Below are positions 45,493 through 55,224 of a stretch of 64,000 nucleotides of DNA, piece after piece. A program made the translations under genes and the position numbers. This stretch comes from Tissierellia bacterium. GTDB lineage: Bacteria > Bacillota_A > Clostridia > Tissierellales > Peptoniphilaceae. Location of the stretch: NCBI GenBank assembly GCA_012513395.1, contig JAAZCH010000009.1, positions 20,840-84,839 on the forward strand. Direction: 5' to 3'. Within the stretch, counting starts at the first letter, position 1. Every line of letters begins with the position of its first letter. The notes under the pieces were generated by a model that was not told where the DNA came from, did not search any database, and saw only the letters and a list, made by a program, of their open reading frames with translations.

Positions 45493-46680
45493 TTATTTTG
45501 TTAATTGGTACGTATCCCTTGCAATCATTAATTCTTCATTAGTAGGTATTACAAAAACTTTTGCAGTTGAATCATCAGTGCTTACAATTGCTTCGATACC
45601 TCTAATGTTATTTTTTTCTTCGTCTATTTTAATTCCAAAAATTTTCAATCCATCGATTATTTGTTTTCTCATATCTGCGCTATTTTCGCCAACACCAGCA
45701 GTAAAAGCAATCCCATCGATATAATCAAATTCAGTCATATATTGTCCGATATATTTTATTACTTTGGATGCAAATATATCTAATGCAAGTTGTGCTCTAT
45801 AGTTTCCTTGGCTAGCTGCATCTTCAAGATCTCTAAAGTCAGACGATATACCTGAAATTCCAAGGACTCCAGATTTTTTATTCATCAAATTATCCATCTC
45901 GTCATAAGTAAGATTTTCTTTTTTTCCAATAAATGGAATTATAGCAGGATCTATATCGCCACATCTAGTACCCATTGTTAAACCTTCAAGAGGAGTAAAG
46001 CCCATAGAAGTATCTATACATTTTCCATCTTTTACAGCTGAAATACTAGAGCCATTACCTAAATGACATACAATAACATTTGCTGTGTCCTGTCCTAATA
46101 GTTCTGCAGCTCTTTCAGATACAAACTTGTGAGATGTTCCATGGAAACCATATCTTCTAATTCTATTATTTTCATAATATTCATATGGTAAAGAATATAT
46201 AAAGTTTACAGGTTCTAGAGTTTGATGAAATGCTGTATCAAATACACCCACCATAGGAGTATTTGGCATCAATTCCTTGCAAGCTTCTATTCCTTGGATA
46301 TTAGCAGGATTGTGAAGTGGAGCGAGTTCTGAACTTCTTTCTAGTGCATCCATTACCTCATCATTAATAATTACTGACTGATTGAAATCTTCTGCACCGT
46401 GAACTACACGATGTCCAACTGCAGTTATATCGTCCATTGATTTAACTATTCCATGATTTGGGTCGGTCAATGCATCGATTACAAGTTTTATTCCAACTTT
46501 ATGATTTGGAATATCTGTGTTGATTTCAATTTTTTCTCCGCCAGCAGGTTCGTATTTAACTCTTGAATTTGGAATACCTATTCTTTCAACTAGGCCTTTT
46601 GCCTTTACTTCTTCGTTTTGTGGATTGATCACTTGAAATTTAAGTGAAGAGCTACCACAATTAATAACTAATACATTCAT
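45493..46680 (-). CDS. ackA: acetate kinase
   Basis: AckA interconverts acetyl phosphate and acetate with ATP formation, central to fermentation. The 395-residue protein has VLVINCGSSSLKFQVIN, VGHRVVHGAEDF, VGVFDTAFH, RRYGFHGTSHKFV, LGNGSSISAVKDGK and FTAGVGENS. The start is the ATG at 46680 behind GGAGG; an upstream in-frame codon overlaps that site. pta is not adjacent. It is transcribed away from tmcAL, whose enzyme uses acetate, from an overlapping promoter pair. Confidence 0.98.
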   Translation of the reverse strand: MNVLVINCGSSSLKFQVINPQNEEVKAKGLVERIGIPNSRVKYEPAGGEKIEINTDIPNHKVGIKLVIDALTDPNHGIVKSMDDITAVGHRVVHGAEDFNQSVIINDEVMDALERSSELAPLHNPANIQGIEACKELMPNTPMVGVFDTAFHQTLEPVNFIYSLPYEYYENNRIRRYGFHGTSHKFVSERAAELLGQDTANVIVCHLGNGSSISAVKDGKCIDTSMGFTPLEGLTMGTRCGDIDPAIIPFIGKKENLTYDEMDNLMNKKSGVLGISGISSDFRDLEDAASQGNYRAQLALDIFASKVIKYIGQYMTEFDYIDGIAFTAGVGENSADMRKQIIDGLKIFGIKIDEEKNNIRGIEAIVSTDDSTAKVFVIPTNEELMIARDTYQLTK

Positions 46681-46695
46681 TTCTAACTCCTCCAT

Positions 46696-46724
46696 TTGAT
46701 TTCTTTTAACTTCTATTATAGTAT
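46696..46724 (+). promoter_or_regulatory. candidate tmcAL promoter, -10 shared with ackA promoter
   Basis: TTGATT (46696-46701), 17 bases and TAGTAT (46719-46724) on the plus strand, about 40 bases before the tmcAL ATG. The overlap with the ackA -10 forms a near-symmetric bidirectional promoter. Confidence 0.5.
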
Positions 46725-46746
46725 ATTATTAAGCAAAATTAGTCAA
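46718..46746 (-). promoter_or_regulatory. ackA promoter, -10 overlapping the tmcAL promoter
   Basis: TTGACT (46741-46746), 17 bases and TACTAT (46718-46723) on the minus strand. Its -10 occupies the same bases as the opposing -10 of tmcAL. Confidence 0.65.
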
Positions 46747-46766
46747 TAAATGAAAAAGGATAAATC

Positions 46767-47942
46767 ATGAAGATTTTTGGTATTGTTTCAGAATTCAACC
46801 CATTTCATAATGGTCATAAGTATTTAATAGATCAAGTACAAAATAAACATAACCCTGATTTAATTATTACCGTTTTAAGTTCTGCATTTGTGCAAAGAGG
46901 TGAGCCTAATATTCTTTCAAAGTGGCAAAGAGCAGAGATTGCCTGTAAATACGGAAGTAATATCGTATTGGAGTTGCCCTTTGTATTTGCATGTCAAAAC
47001 GCAGAGGTTTTTGCTAAAGGTGCATTAAAAATACTAAACTCGTGTGGCATCACAGATTTAGCATTTGGTGCAGAAGATGAAAATATAGAAACATTAAAAA
47101 GAATATCAAAAATTCTTTTACTTGAAGATGAAAATATAAAATATAATATTAGAAAATTTTTAGATGAAGGTAATTCTTATATAACTTCCAGAAATAAAGC
47201 TTATTTAGAAGCAGGTTATTTGAATGGCTCTGACATTGATCTTCTTTCTAAATCTAACAATATACTCGCTGTAGAATATATAAAAGCTGGACTAAAACTA
47301 AATCCTAATTTAATTTATAATTCAATTAAAAGACATAAATCATTCCATGATACGACAGATGCAGTTGAAGGATTTACATCTGCATCAAATATTAGGAGAC
47401 TTTTCATAAGCAAAAGTGAAGTAAAGGAATTTGTTCCGAGTGAAACATATAAACATTTACTAAACAGTAATATTTATTGCGATAAAACACTTTATAACAT
47501 ATTTAAATTTGATGCATTGGATTCAGATTATAATATAAAAAACACTCTTGAATATGAAAAGGGTATAGAAAATAGAATTATTAATTTTTTAGATGATTGT
47601 AATTCAATAGAAGATTTGGCAAATTTAGTATCCAATAAAAGAATAACAAAATCTAGAGTGCGTAGAATAATAATAAATTCATTGATAAGAGTAAATAAAA
47701 AGCAAATATTCAGTGCATTGGATAATGATAATTACATTAGAGTTCTAGCCCTTGATAATAAAGGAAGAAGTTATATAAAAAATTTAAAAACTAACTACAT
47801 TACAAATTTTAAAGAAATAAAAAAAGCTTCAACTTCTATACAAAATATTGCAAAAATAGAAGTTAAAGCTTCAAATTTATTCTCAATTATAAATGATGAA
47901 TCTCTATATAAGGATTTCACTACAAATCCATTCATATTATAA
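46767..47942 (+). CDS. tmcAL: tRNA(Met) cytidine acetate ligase
   Basis: TmcAL makes N4-acetylcytidine at position 34 of elongator tRNA-Met using acetate and ATP, in place of the acetyl-CoA-using TmcA. The 391-residue protein has the nucleotidyltransferase start GIVSEFNPFHNGHKYLI with HxGH, SAFVQRGEPNILSKWQRAE, and TSASNIRRLF. The ATG is preceded by AAGGAT. It is divergent from ackA and ends seven bases before the convergent thiN. Confidence 0.95.
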   Translation: MKIFGIVSEFNPFHNGHKYLIDQVQNKHNPDLIITVLSSAFVQRGEPNILSKWQRAEIACKYGSNIVLELPFVFACQNAEVFAKGALKILNSCGITDLAFGAEDENIETLKRISKILLLEDENIKYNIRKFLDEGNSYITSRNKAYLEAGYLNGSDIDLLSKSNNILAVEYIKAGLKLNPNLIYNSIKRHKSFHDTTDAVEGFTSASNIRRLFISKSEVKEFVPSETYKHLLNSNIYCDKTLYNIFKFDALDSDYNIKNTLEYEKGIENRIINFLDDCNSIEDLANLVSNKRITKSRVRRIIINSLIRVNKKQIFSALDNDNYIRVLALDNKGRSYIKNLKTNYITNFKEIKKASTSIQNIAKIEVKASNLFSIINDESLYKDFTTNPFIL

Positions 47943-47949
47943 TTAATTC

Positions 47950-48573
47950 TCAGTCATTACTTTGAATTACTAAAGAATAACTGCTAACTTCAACAGTAGC
48001 AGTTTTTTCATTGATTTCATTACTAATACATAAACTGTCGTTAAAGGATACTCTTTTATTTTTCAATGGATACTTTACACCCGAGATATTAACTTCTGTA
48101 TTATCTGATAAAGGTATAACTGAAAGATATTTGTAATGGGTTTTTAGTATTTCTACTTTGCCATTAACAAGCATTACCTCATTATTATCGTCAATAATTT
48201 TTCCATTTATTCCGCTATCGAATAATATTTTTAACAAAAAAATATTCGTAATAGTGTGATCTAGTCTCGTACCAGTAGCTCCCAAAATTGTGACTTTATT
48301 GGAACCAATTTCAATGGCTTTATTAATTGCTATATGCAAATCAGTAAAATCTTTTTCTTTAGGGAACTGAATGATATCAGGAGTTTTTACTTTGGTAATG
48401 TCATATTCAATAGAATCAAAATCTCCAATTAGATAATTGACTTTTACATTTTGCTTAATTAAATAATCATAGCCGCTGTCAGCAGCGATTATATAATCAG
48501 CATTTTTAGCTACTTCATTGAAAATATCATCTTTGGGAAACTTACCTCCAGCAACTATAACTGTATTAATCAT
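47950..48573 (-). CDS. thiN: thiamine pyrophosphokinase
   Basis: ThiN converts thiamine to thiamine diphosphate. The 207-residue protein has IVAGGKF, YIIAADSGYDYL, LIGDFDSI, FPKEKDFTDLHIAINKA and the GATGTRLDHTITNIFLL motif, then a C-terminal beta domain with VSFNDSLCISNE. It overlaps rpe by eight bases and is the last gene of the long yicC-to-thiN operon. It converges on tmcAL with seven bases between, so terminators would have to lie inside coding DNA. Confidence 0.95.
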   Translation of the reverse strand: MINTVIVAGGKFPKDDIFNEVAKNADYIIAADSGYDYLIKQNVKVNYLIGDFDSIEYDITKVKTPDIIQFPKEKDFTDLHIAINKAIEIGSNKVTILGATGTRLDHTITNIFLLKILFDSGINGKIIDDNNEVMLVNGKVEILKTHYKYLSVIPLSDNTEVNISGVKYPLKNKRVSFNDSLCISNEINEKTATVEVSSYSLVIQSND

Positions 48574-49216
48574 TTAAAATCCTTAAAAATTCCCTTGCAT
48601 TTTCTTCAGGTTTTATTCCATCAAAGATAGCAGAACCAACAACTACAGCAGTAGCGCCTGCTTCTATTACCTCTTTTACATTATTTAATTTAATGCCCCC
48701 ATCTACTTCTAGAATGATATTTTTATTCTTTATCATTTCACTAGTCTGTTTGATTTTTTCAATAATGCTAGGAATGAAACTTTGTCCTCCAAATCCTGGG
48801 TTGACACTCATTATTAGGATTAGGTCGATATCATCTAATAAATATTCTAAATTATTTATTGGAGTAGCTGGATTAAGAGAAATTCCTGCTTTTTTTCCAA
48901 GTGACTTTATTAGCTGAATTTGTCTATGGACATGGGAAGTAGCTTCAGGGTGAATAGTAATATAATCGCACCCTGCCTTTGCAAAATCTTCGATTAAATT
49001 TTCTGGATTGTTTACCATCAAATGCGCATCAAAAGTAAAGTTATATCTTTTACTTATATCAGATATTATTTTAGGGCCAAAGGAAATGTTAGGTACAAAA
49101 TTACCATCCATTACATCTAGGTGTAAAAATTTCACACCTGCCTTTTCAATGGCATCTAAGTCACTTTGCAAAGCCAAAAAATTTGCTGTCATTATTGATG
49201 GCGATAAAATATTCAT
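48566..49216 (-). CDS. rpe: ribulose-phosphate 3-epimerase
   Basis: Rpe interconverts ribulose-5-phosphate and xylulose-5-phosphate. The 216-residue TIM-barrel protein has LSPSIMTANF, FLHLDVMDGNFVPNISFGP, DAHLMVNNPE, MSVNPGFGGQSFIP and LEVDGGIKLNN, the complete set of active-site strands. It follows rsgA by eight bases and overlaps thiN; the rsgA-rpe-thiN order is standard in Firmicutes. Confidence 0.98.
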   Translation of the reverse strand: MNILSPSIMTANFLALQSDLDAIEKAGVKFLHLDVMDGNFVPNISFGPKIISDISKRYNFTFDAHLMVNNPENLIEDFAKAGCDYITIHPEATSHVHRQIQLIKSLGKKAGISLNPATPINNLEYLLDDIDLILIMSVNPGFGGQSFIPSIIEKIKQTSEMIKNKNIILEVDGGIKLNNVKEVIEAGATAVVVGSAIFDGIKPEENAREFLRILND

Positions 49217-49224
49217 TATAGAAA

Positions 49225-50088
49225 TTACCTCCTATTGCTTATTTCTTCGTTAAAATACAAATAATTTTGATATCTAAATTCTTTTAATTCTCCATTTCCC
49301 AATGCTGTCTTAACAGCACATTGAGGTTCATTTATATGAATACAATTAGAAAATTTACACATGCCAAATTGATCAAATTCAAAATATAGCCTTTCTAGTT
49401 CATAAATATCCGAGAGAAAGTCCAAGGCCAATGAACTAAATCCCGGCGTATCTACTATATATGAATCTTTATTATATTCTAAAAGCTCCACGTGTCTCGT
49501 GGTATGCTTACCTCTACTAGTTTTTTTACTAACTTGGCCTGTTTCTAATTTTAAGTCTGTTAGATGAGAAATCAATGTTGACTTACCTACTCCACTTGTG
49601 CCCATAAAAACAATAGTCTTTTTAGATATCAAATTCTTTATTTCTTCCAAAGATTCTTTGTCATCAAAAGATGTTATGTGGACTTCAAAACCAGCTTCCT
49701 CATAATTTTTTGCTAAAAGGCTCGCTCCTGAAGAATCTAAATCTGATTTATTAATAATCAATTTAGGTTCCACGCCGTTATAACGGGATAAAAGTATCAT
49801 CCTATCAATAAGCTGAGTGTTAAAATTAGGCTCTTTGATGCTTACTATTAACAAAACTTCGTCTACATTTGATACAGGTGGTCTTAAAAATAAATTTTTC
49901 CTATCTATGATATCTTTGATGTAAGCTTTATTGTCATCAGTTATTTCAAACTCTACATAGTCTCCCACTGTTGGAGTTAAATTTCTAATTCTAAATAGGG
50001 AACTGGCTCTAGATTCATAAATTATGTCCTTGGACTTTACATAGTAAAATCCTCCAATTCCCTTTAAAATTCTACCTTTTTCTATCAT
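49225..50088 (-). CDS. rsgA: ribosome small subunit-dependent GTPase RsgA
   Basis: RsgA is a circularly permuted GTPase acting late in 30S assembly. The 287-residue protein has an N-terminal OB fold (GRILKGIGGFYYV), the permuted order G4 (INKSD) before G1 (GTSGVGKSTL) and G3 (DTPGFSS), and a C-terminal zinc site CKFSNCIHINEPQC. It overlaps prkC by four bases (ATGA). The prkC-rsgA-rpe-thiN order is conserved. Confidence 0.97.
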   Translation of the reverse strand: MIEKGRILKGIGGFYYVKSKDIIYESRASSLFRIRNLTPTVGDYVEFEITDDNKAYIKDIIDRKNLFLRPPVSNVDEVLLIVSIKEPNFNTQLIDRMILLSRYNGVEPKLIINKSDLDSSGASLLAKNYEEAGFEVHITSFDDKESLEEIKNLISKKTIVFMGTSGVGKSTLISHLTDLKLETGQVSKKTSRGKHTTRHVELLEYNKDSYIVDTPGFSSLALDFLSDIYELERLYFEFDQFGMCKFSNCIHINEPQCAVKTALGNGELKEFRYQNYLYFNEEISNRR

Positions 50089-52145
50089 GGCTTAGTCTTA
50101 TCCAAAACTCCATCTATAAATATTTGATATACAGCATTTTCAGAACCAGTAAATGAAATAACTCTTGGTCCTTCAGATGAATAATGTGTATTGCTATATA
50201 TATTTTCTGATGTATTTCCCTCAATACGCTTTACTGTTATTAAAGCGTGTCCCTTTGATTCAGGAACTTGAAAATCTATATCTACAGTCATTGTACCTGT
50301 CCCTACATCTGTAGGAGGAGTAGGTTCAACTGGCGGATTTTGGGGCTGTGGTTGGTCAGGAATGGTTGTAGGTGGCAAATCTGGCTCAGGTTCTTTTTCT
50401 TTTATTTCCGGTTCCTTAATAGGATCTGGCGCAACTGCTTTAGTAAGATTTATAACTGTTCCTAGTTCCAATTCTTCGCCAGCATCAAAAGATGCATCAA
50501 CAATCGTATCAGGTGAGAATCTATCCGTCTTAGATTCAGTAATTTTTCCTACCACTAATCCAACTGCTTCTAAAGCATCTTCAACATGTTTAAGGCTTTG
50601 TCCTATAACTTCCGGCATGGGCACGGTTTCCACATCTATTTCTCTACCCACATATATAGTTATTATAGAGCCTTTTTCTAGTTGTGATCCTGAACTAGGT
50701 TCTTGCCTTAGAACATTATTAAAATCTTTTTCATCTTCTACATCTTCAAATTTAAGATCATAATCAAAACCATCTAATCGGATTCTTTCTACAGCATCTT
50801 CTAAGCTTAAGTCTACATACTTGTTAACCTGGATGGTTTCTTCAGTAGTGGATTCTGAATTTACTGTAACTCTTACGATGTAATTACTCTTTACCATTGT
50901 GTTCTTTTCAGGATTTTGATAAATTACATCACCTGGCTCAAAATCATGATTTATGGATTCACCTGAAATTTCAAATCGTAGACCCTCTGCTTCTATAATT
51001 CGCTTAGCGTCTTCTACTGGAATTCCGATAATATCTGGTACTTTTATTTCTTTTGCACTACTTCGACCCAAAACTGGAAACTTTGTAAAAACAAAAAATA
51101 ACAAGCTAGCCACGACTAAAGCTGTTAGAATTCCACCGATAATAGGACCTGCGCCCCCTCCTTTATTTCCACGAGAATTACTTCTTTGTTCGGATCTAGG
51201 TTGGTGTGATGTCTCTATACCAGTTCTACGTATTCTTCTTTGGTCATCAACAGATATATTGTTTTCTTTTCTAATTTTATTTATAGGTAGCACCATAGTA
51301 TCAGACATTTCAAGATCAATTTTCTTTTCTAAAGATTTAAGATCATCAATTACTTCTAGTAAGTTATTATATCTATCTGATGGATTTTTATTTGTCATTT
51401 TTAAAATAATTTCATCCATTTGTTTAGGTATATTCGGATTCAAATTAGATGGCAATTTAATTTTTTCATGAACTTGTTTTAATGCTATACTTATTGGATT
51501 TTCGCCATCAAAAGGCAATTCACCTGTGAGCATTTCAAACAAAACTATTCCCAAGGAATATATATCGGATCTTTCGTCAGACTTCTCACCTCTTGCTTGT
51601 TCAGGAGAAAAATAATGAACTGATCCCATAATGTCTCGCTCAGTAGCAGTATTTCTATTTGCTCCTTGAGCTATACCAAAGTCGGTTACTTTTGGTAAGT
51701 TGTCTCTATTAATAATAATATTTTGTGGTTTAATATCTCGATGTATTATTCCATTGTCATGAGCACAAAGAATAGCTTCAGATATTTGTATACCATAATT
51801 CAACGTTTCTGAAAGATTTAACTTTCCCTTTTCTATAATTATATCTTTTAAAGTTTTCCCTTTTACTATCTCCATGACTATATAATAATCACTTTGACCT
51901 TCTATCTCATCATATCCTACGTCAAATACACCCACAATATTAGGATGATTCAATCTAGCAGCAGAGTGAGATTCTTTTTTGAAATTTTCTACAAAGTCTT
52001 CGTCGTCAACAAATTCTTGTCTTAAAATTTTAATTGCTACTTCTCTATCTAATCTATTATCATGAGCTTTATAAACGTTGGCCATCCCACCTCCGCCTAT
52101 GCGCTCTTGAATTGTATATCTATCGCTTAATGTTTTCCCTATCAT
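50085..52145 (-). CDS. prkC: PASTA-domain serine/threonine protein kinase PrkC
   Basis: PrkC senses peptidoglycan fragments or lipid II and phosphorylates division, translation and metabolic targets. The 686-residue protein has the kinase domain with Gly-rich loop, Lys39, HRD at 135-137 (Asp136 in the HRDIKPQN motif) and DFG, a juxtamembrane linker, one membrane helix (about 334-354), three PASTA repeats (about 365-575), a Pro-rich linker and a C-terminal domain of about 70 residues. The extra C-terminal domain is extracellular by topology. It follows its phosphatase gene stp. Confidence 0.97.
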   Translation of the reverse strand: MIGKTLSDRYTIQERIGGGGMANVYKAHDNRLDREVAIKILRQEFVDDEDFVENFKKESHSAARLNHPNIVGVFDVGYDEIEGQSDYYIVMEIVKGKTLKDIIIEKGKLNLSETLNYGIQISEAILCAHDNGIIHRDIKPQNIIINRDNLPKVTDFGIAQGANRNTATERDIMGSVHYFSPEQARGEKSDERSDIYSLGIVLFEMLTGELPFDGENPISIALKQVHEKIKLPSNLNPNIPKQMDEIILKMTNKNPSDRYNNLLEVIDDLKSLEKKIDLEMSDTMVLPINKIRKENNISVDDQRRIRRTGIETSHQPRSEQRSNSRGNKGGGAGPIIGGILTALVVASLLFFVFTKFPVLGRSSAKEIKVPDIIGIPVEDAKRIIEAEGLRFEISGESINHDFEPGDVIYQNPEKNTMVKSNYIVRVTVNSESTTEETIQVNKYVDLSLEDAVERIRLDGFDYDLKFEDVEDEKDFNNVLRQEPSSGSQLEKGSIITIYVGREIDVETVPMPEVIGQSLKHVEDALEAVGLVVGKITESKTDRFSPDTIVDASFDAGEELELGTVINLTKAVAPDPIKEPEIKEKEPEPDLPPTTIPDQPQPQNPPVEPTPPTDVGTGTMTVDIDFQVPESKGHALITVKRIEGNTSENIYSNTHYSSEGPRVISFTGSENAVYQIFIDGVLDKTKP

Positions 52146-52154
52146 CTCATCACC

Positions 52155-52880
52155 TTAAACTTGAATTATTATCAACGTAATATTATCTTTTCCGCCAGCT
52201 TCCAAAGCAATCTCTAAAAGCTTTGCACTAATTTTTGATGGTATCTTATGTTCGTTGATTATATTCAGTATCTCTTCATTTGTTGCCATATCAGTAAGTC
52301 CATCTGTACACATTAGTATGTACTCGCCTTTACCATAGTTATATTGAATCAAACTGATATCTATACTAGAATCAGTTCCTATGGCATTTGTAATAATATT
52401 TTTTTTTGGATGATTTTGTGCTTCGCTTTGTGTAATTTCACCGAGTTTTAGTAGTCTATTTACTATGGTATCATCTTCAGTTAGCTGTCTAATTTCCCTA
52501 CTGTTAATTGCATATGTTCTACTATCTCCTACATGGCCAATAAGTATAGAATCATAATATACATATAGTGCAGTTAAAGTAGTGCCCATCCCAGCATATT
52601 CATCTGCTGAATTAGACATATTGTAAACTTCATTATTAGCATTGGATATAGCTTTTATCATGTCAGATTCTAATTCGTCTAAATTTTCATAATGATCAAT
52701 AGATTTGATAGACTTTTTAATTACATCTACAGCCATTTTGCTAGCTATCTCTCCAAAATTGTGTCCTCCGATTCCATCAGCCACAATAAAAAGAGGAAAA
52801 TTTTCTTCATCAGAGATATAATAGCTATCTTCATTATTATTTCTAACTTTGCCTACATTTGATACAGCATCAAACTTCAT
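52155..52880 (-). CDS. stp: PP2C-type protein phosphatase (PrpC/Stp)
   Basis: This is the partner phosphatase of PrkC. The 241-residue protein shows PP2C motifs VRNNNEDSYYI, FIVADGIGGHNFGEIAS, GMGTTLTALYV, GHVGDSRTYAI and MCTDGLTDM, with a C-terminal KDNITLIII. The ATG at 52880 with a GGTGG site is chosen; it lies inside the rlmN 3' end, overlapping by 11 bases. prkC begins nine bases after it. Confidence 0.96.
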   Translation of the reverse strand: MKFDAVSNVGKVRNNNEDSYYISDEENFPLFIVADGIGGHNFGEIASKMAVDVIKKSIKSIDHYENLDELESDMIKAISNANNEVYNMSNSADEYAGMGTTLTALYVYYDSILIGHVGDSRTYAINSREIRQLTEDDTIVNRLLKLGEITQSEAQNHPKKNIITNAIGTDSSIDISLIQYNYGKGEYILMCTDGLTDMATNEEILNIINEHKIPSKISAKLLEIALEAGGKDNITLIIIQV

Positions 52881-53919
52881 CAAGTCCACCTTCTTCTAAG
52901 TAGTGTATTTTTAATTGACCACAAGAAGCAGAAATATCACTACCTAATTCTCTTCTTAAAGTCACATTAATATTATTTTTTTCCAATTTATTCTTGAAAT
53001 GCATTGCCGCATCCTTTGAATTTACCTTATTATATTCATTAATTGGGTTTAAAGCAATTAAATTTACTATATAATTCAATCCTGAAAGATTTTTTTTAAT
53101 TAATTCAACATCTTCATCTCTGTCATTTTCACCAGGTATTACCGTGTATTCAAAAGAAATTCTATTATTAGTTATTGCTCCATATTCACGAATTGCATCC
53201 ATCAATGATTGAACATTATATTTCTTATTTACTGGCATAATTTTCCCTCTTATTTCATCATTGAAACTATGAATAGAAATTGCTAGAGTTGCAGGTATTT
53301 GAGTATTTGCAAATTCAATAATTTTATCAGCTATGCCACATGTAGAAATCGTCATATTTCTCATGGAGATATTTCTTCCCTTTTCATTATTGAGAATCTT
53401 TAACGCCTTTATGACATTTTCATAATTGTCAAAGGGTTCACCACTGCCCATTAAAACAATGTTTTTGATGATAGTATCAAAATGCTTCTCCACAGCATAA
53501 ACTTGTGTAACTATTTCACTGGAATCCAAATTCCTTGCAAGCCCATTCTTTGTAGATGCGCAAAATGAGCATCCCATTCGACATCCTACTTGGGTAGATA
53601 TGCACAAAGTATTTCCATGATAATATTCCATTAAAACACCTTCGATAATATTATTGTCATCTAACAAGTAAAGAAGTTTTTTTGTATTATCCATTTTAGA
53701 CTTAAAAGTTTTTAAAATATTTATTTTTCTAATATCAGATTTTTCAATTAATTTTTTTCTGTCTTCTTTTGGTATTTGTAATATTTTATCAATATTATCA
53801 ATTCCATTTTTGTGAATTGCCCGAAAGATTTGATCAGCTCTAAATCTTTGTAAACCCAAGGAAGTCACATATTCTTCAAGTTCTTCATAAGTTAGGTTAT
53901 TTATATGCGTTTTATTCAT
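52870..53919 (-). CDS. rlmN: 23S rRNA/tRNA adenine-C2 methyltransferase RlmN
   Basis: RlmN is a radical SAM enzyme methylating A2503 of 23S rRNA and A37 of some tRNAs. The 349-residue protein has the cluster ligands Cys113, Cys117 and Cys120 (VGCRMGCSFCAS), the methyl-carrying pair Cys106 and Cys333 (TLCISTQ, SASCGQL), MGSGEPFDNYENV and the ISIHSFNDE segment. It overlaps rsmB by eight bases and stp by 11. The rsmB-rlmN-stp-prkC order is conserved in Firmicutes. Confidence 0.97.
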   Translation of the reverse strand: MNKTHINNLTYEELEEYVTSLGLQRFRADQIFRAIHKNGIDNIDKILQIPKEDRKKLIEKSDIRKINILKTFKSKMDNTKKLLYLLDDNNIIEGVLMEYYHGNTLCISTQVGCRMGCSFCASTKNGLARNLDSSEIVTQVYAVEKHFDTIIKNIVLMGSGEPFDNYENVIKALKILNNEKGRNISMRNMTISTCGIADKIIEFANTQIPATLAISIHSFNDEIRGKIMPVNKKYNVQSLMDAIREYGAITNNRISFEYTVIPGENDRDEDVELIKKNLSGLNYIVNLIALNPINEYNKVNSKDAAMHFKNKLEKNNINVTLRRELGSDISASCGQLKIHYLEEGGLDEV

Positions 53920-55219
53920 CTTTTATCATCACCCCTATCGTAAAACCATCCGAATCAAAATCCAATGGAGAAATTTTACTTATTTCTTTTTCCATAGAGA
54001 AATTTTTATTTTCCTGTAAAAATTTATATAAAACATCTTCGTTTTCTATCAAGGTAAAAGTACAAGTACTGTAGATAAGTTTCCCCCCTGGCTTTAGATA
54101 TTCTTTTGCATTGTTTAATATCTTTTGTTGAATTACACTTAATTCCATTAGGTCATCAGATGATTTTGAATATTTAATTTGTGGAAATTTCGACATTAAC
54201 CCTAAAGCACTACAAGGAACATCTAAAATAATTAAATCATAATCATTTTTTAAATTTTCATTTAAAATAGTCCCATCATTAACTACCAATCTAACATCAC
54301 TAATGCCTAGTCGTTTAAAGTTTTCATCAATTATTCTTATCTTTTCTTCATTTACATCAGCAGCAATGTAGTTACCTTTGCCTTTTAGTACTTCATAGAT
54401 ATGGGAGATTTTTCCACCTGGAGATGAACATAAATCCAATATGTTTTCGAATTTTGCATTTTCTACAGCCAATTGACCCACTAGTTGGGAGGATTCAGAC
54501 TGTACGTAAAATAACCCCTCTGTATAAGGGGTTGACTCAAATATACCTCTTGGGTTTTCTATAACTAATCCATCATTTGAAACCTTCGTAAATTCAACTT
54601 TAAATCCTAGATTTTCTAATCTGGATTTTAAATCTTCTCTAGATATTTTAAGACTGTTGGCTCTGATAACAAATTTGCTGGGTTCATTAAATTTTATTAA
54701 AATTTCTTCCAAGTTTTCTGATTCATATGCTTTTTCAATTTCTTCTATAATCCAAATTGGATAAGAATGCTCAATTGAAAGTCTATCTAAATCAGTTTTG
54801 TAATCGATCTCTAAAAACTTTTCTCTATTGCGTATGAAATTTCTCAAACTTCCGTTTACAAATCCTACAGAACCTTTATTTCCATATTTTTTTGCAAGTT
54901 TAACACTTTCGTTTACTACTGCTGATTCCGGTATATGTCCCATATATATCAATTGGTATAGGGACATTCTCATAATATTTAGGATATCAATATGGATTTT
55001 TGAAAATTTAATTTTAGATAGCTTTTTAATAATATAATCCAATCTCATTATATACCTAATAGTACCGAAGCTAATGCTTTTAATAAATCCATATTCTTGA
55101 GGTTCCAGATTTTTTTGGTTTTCTACTAATTCAACTAAATCTTCACCTTTTTGTGATTTTTTAATTATTTCTAATGTTATTTCTCTTTGATTAATCATAA
55201 AATCAGGATGCTTTAGCAT
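53912..55219 (-). CDS. rsmB: 16S rRNA (cytosine(967)-C5)-methyltransferase RsmB
   Basis: RsmB methylates C967 of 16S rRNA. The 435-residue protein has an N-terminal NusB-like helical domain (QEYGFIKSISFGTIRY, LIYMGHIPESAVVNESVKLAKKYG in pieces) and a C-terminal SAM domain with DLCSSPGGKISHI, DVPCSALG (catalytic Cys) and YSTCTF. The start is uncertain: the ATG at 55219 lies in the arm of a small hairpin, and a second ATG at 55198 would give the family-like start MINQREITLEI but has no ribosome site. It follows yugP by five bases. Confidence 0.95.
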   Translation of the reverse strand: MLKHPDFMINQREITLEIIKKSQKGEDLVELVENQKNLEPQEYGFIKSISFGTIRYIMRLDYIIKKLSKIKFSKIHIDILNIMRMSLYQLIYMGHIPESAVVNESVKLAKKYGNKGSVGFVNGSLRNFIRNREKFLEIDYKTDLDRLSIEHSYPIWIIEEIEKAYESENLEEILIKFNEPSKFVIRANSLKISREDLKSRLENLGFKVEFTKVSNDGLVIENPRGIFESTPYTEGLFYVQSESSQLVGQLAVENAKFENILDLCSSPGGKISHIYEVLKGKGNYIAADVNEEKIRIIDENFKRLGISDVRLVVNDGTILNENLKNDYDLIILDVPCSALGLMSKFPQIKYSKSSDDLMELSVIQQKILNNAKEYLKPGGKLIYSTCTFTLIENEDVLYKFLQENKNFSMEKEISKISPLDFDSDGFTIGVMIKDE

Positions 55220-55224
55220 CCTTT

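Noticed and set aside
43646..46680. CRISPR, tRNA genes or insertion sequences in the intergenic gaps
   Set aside because: All gaps are under about 175 bases and contain only promoters, hairpins and ribosome sites; no direct repeats, cloverleaf or transposase pieces were seen anywhere in the window.
50953..51471. 172-codon open frame on the plus strand inside prkC
   Set aside because: It is a shadow of the kinase and membrane region, with low-complexity Ser/Ile content and no ribosome site.
55200..55222. Plus-strand terminator (hairpin plus T tract) before rsmB
   Set aside because: The hairpin followed by T's is real on the plus strand, but no plus-strand gene leads into it.
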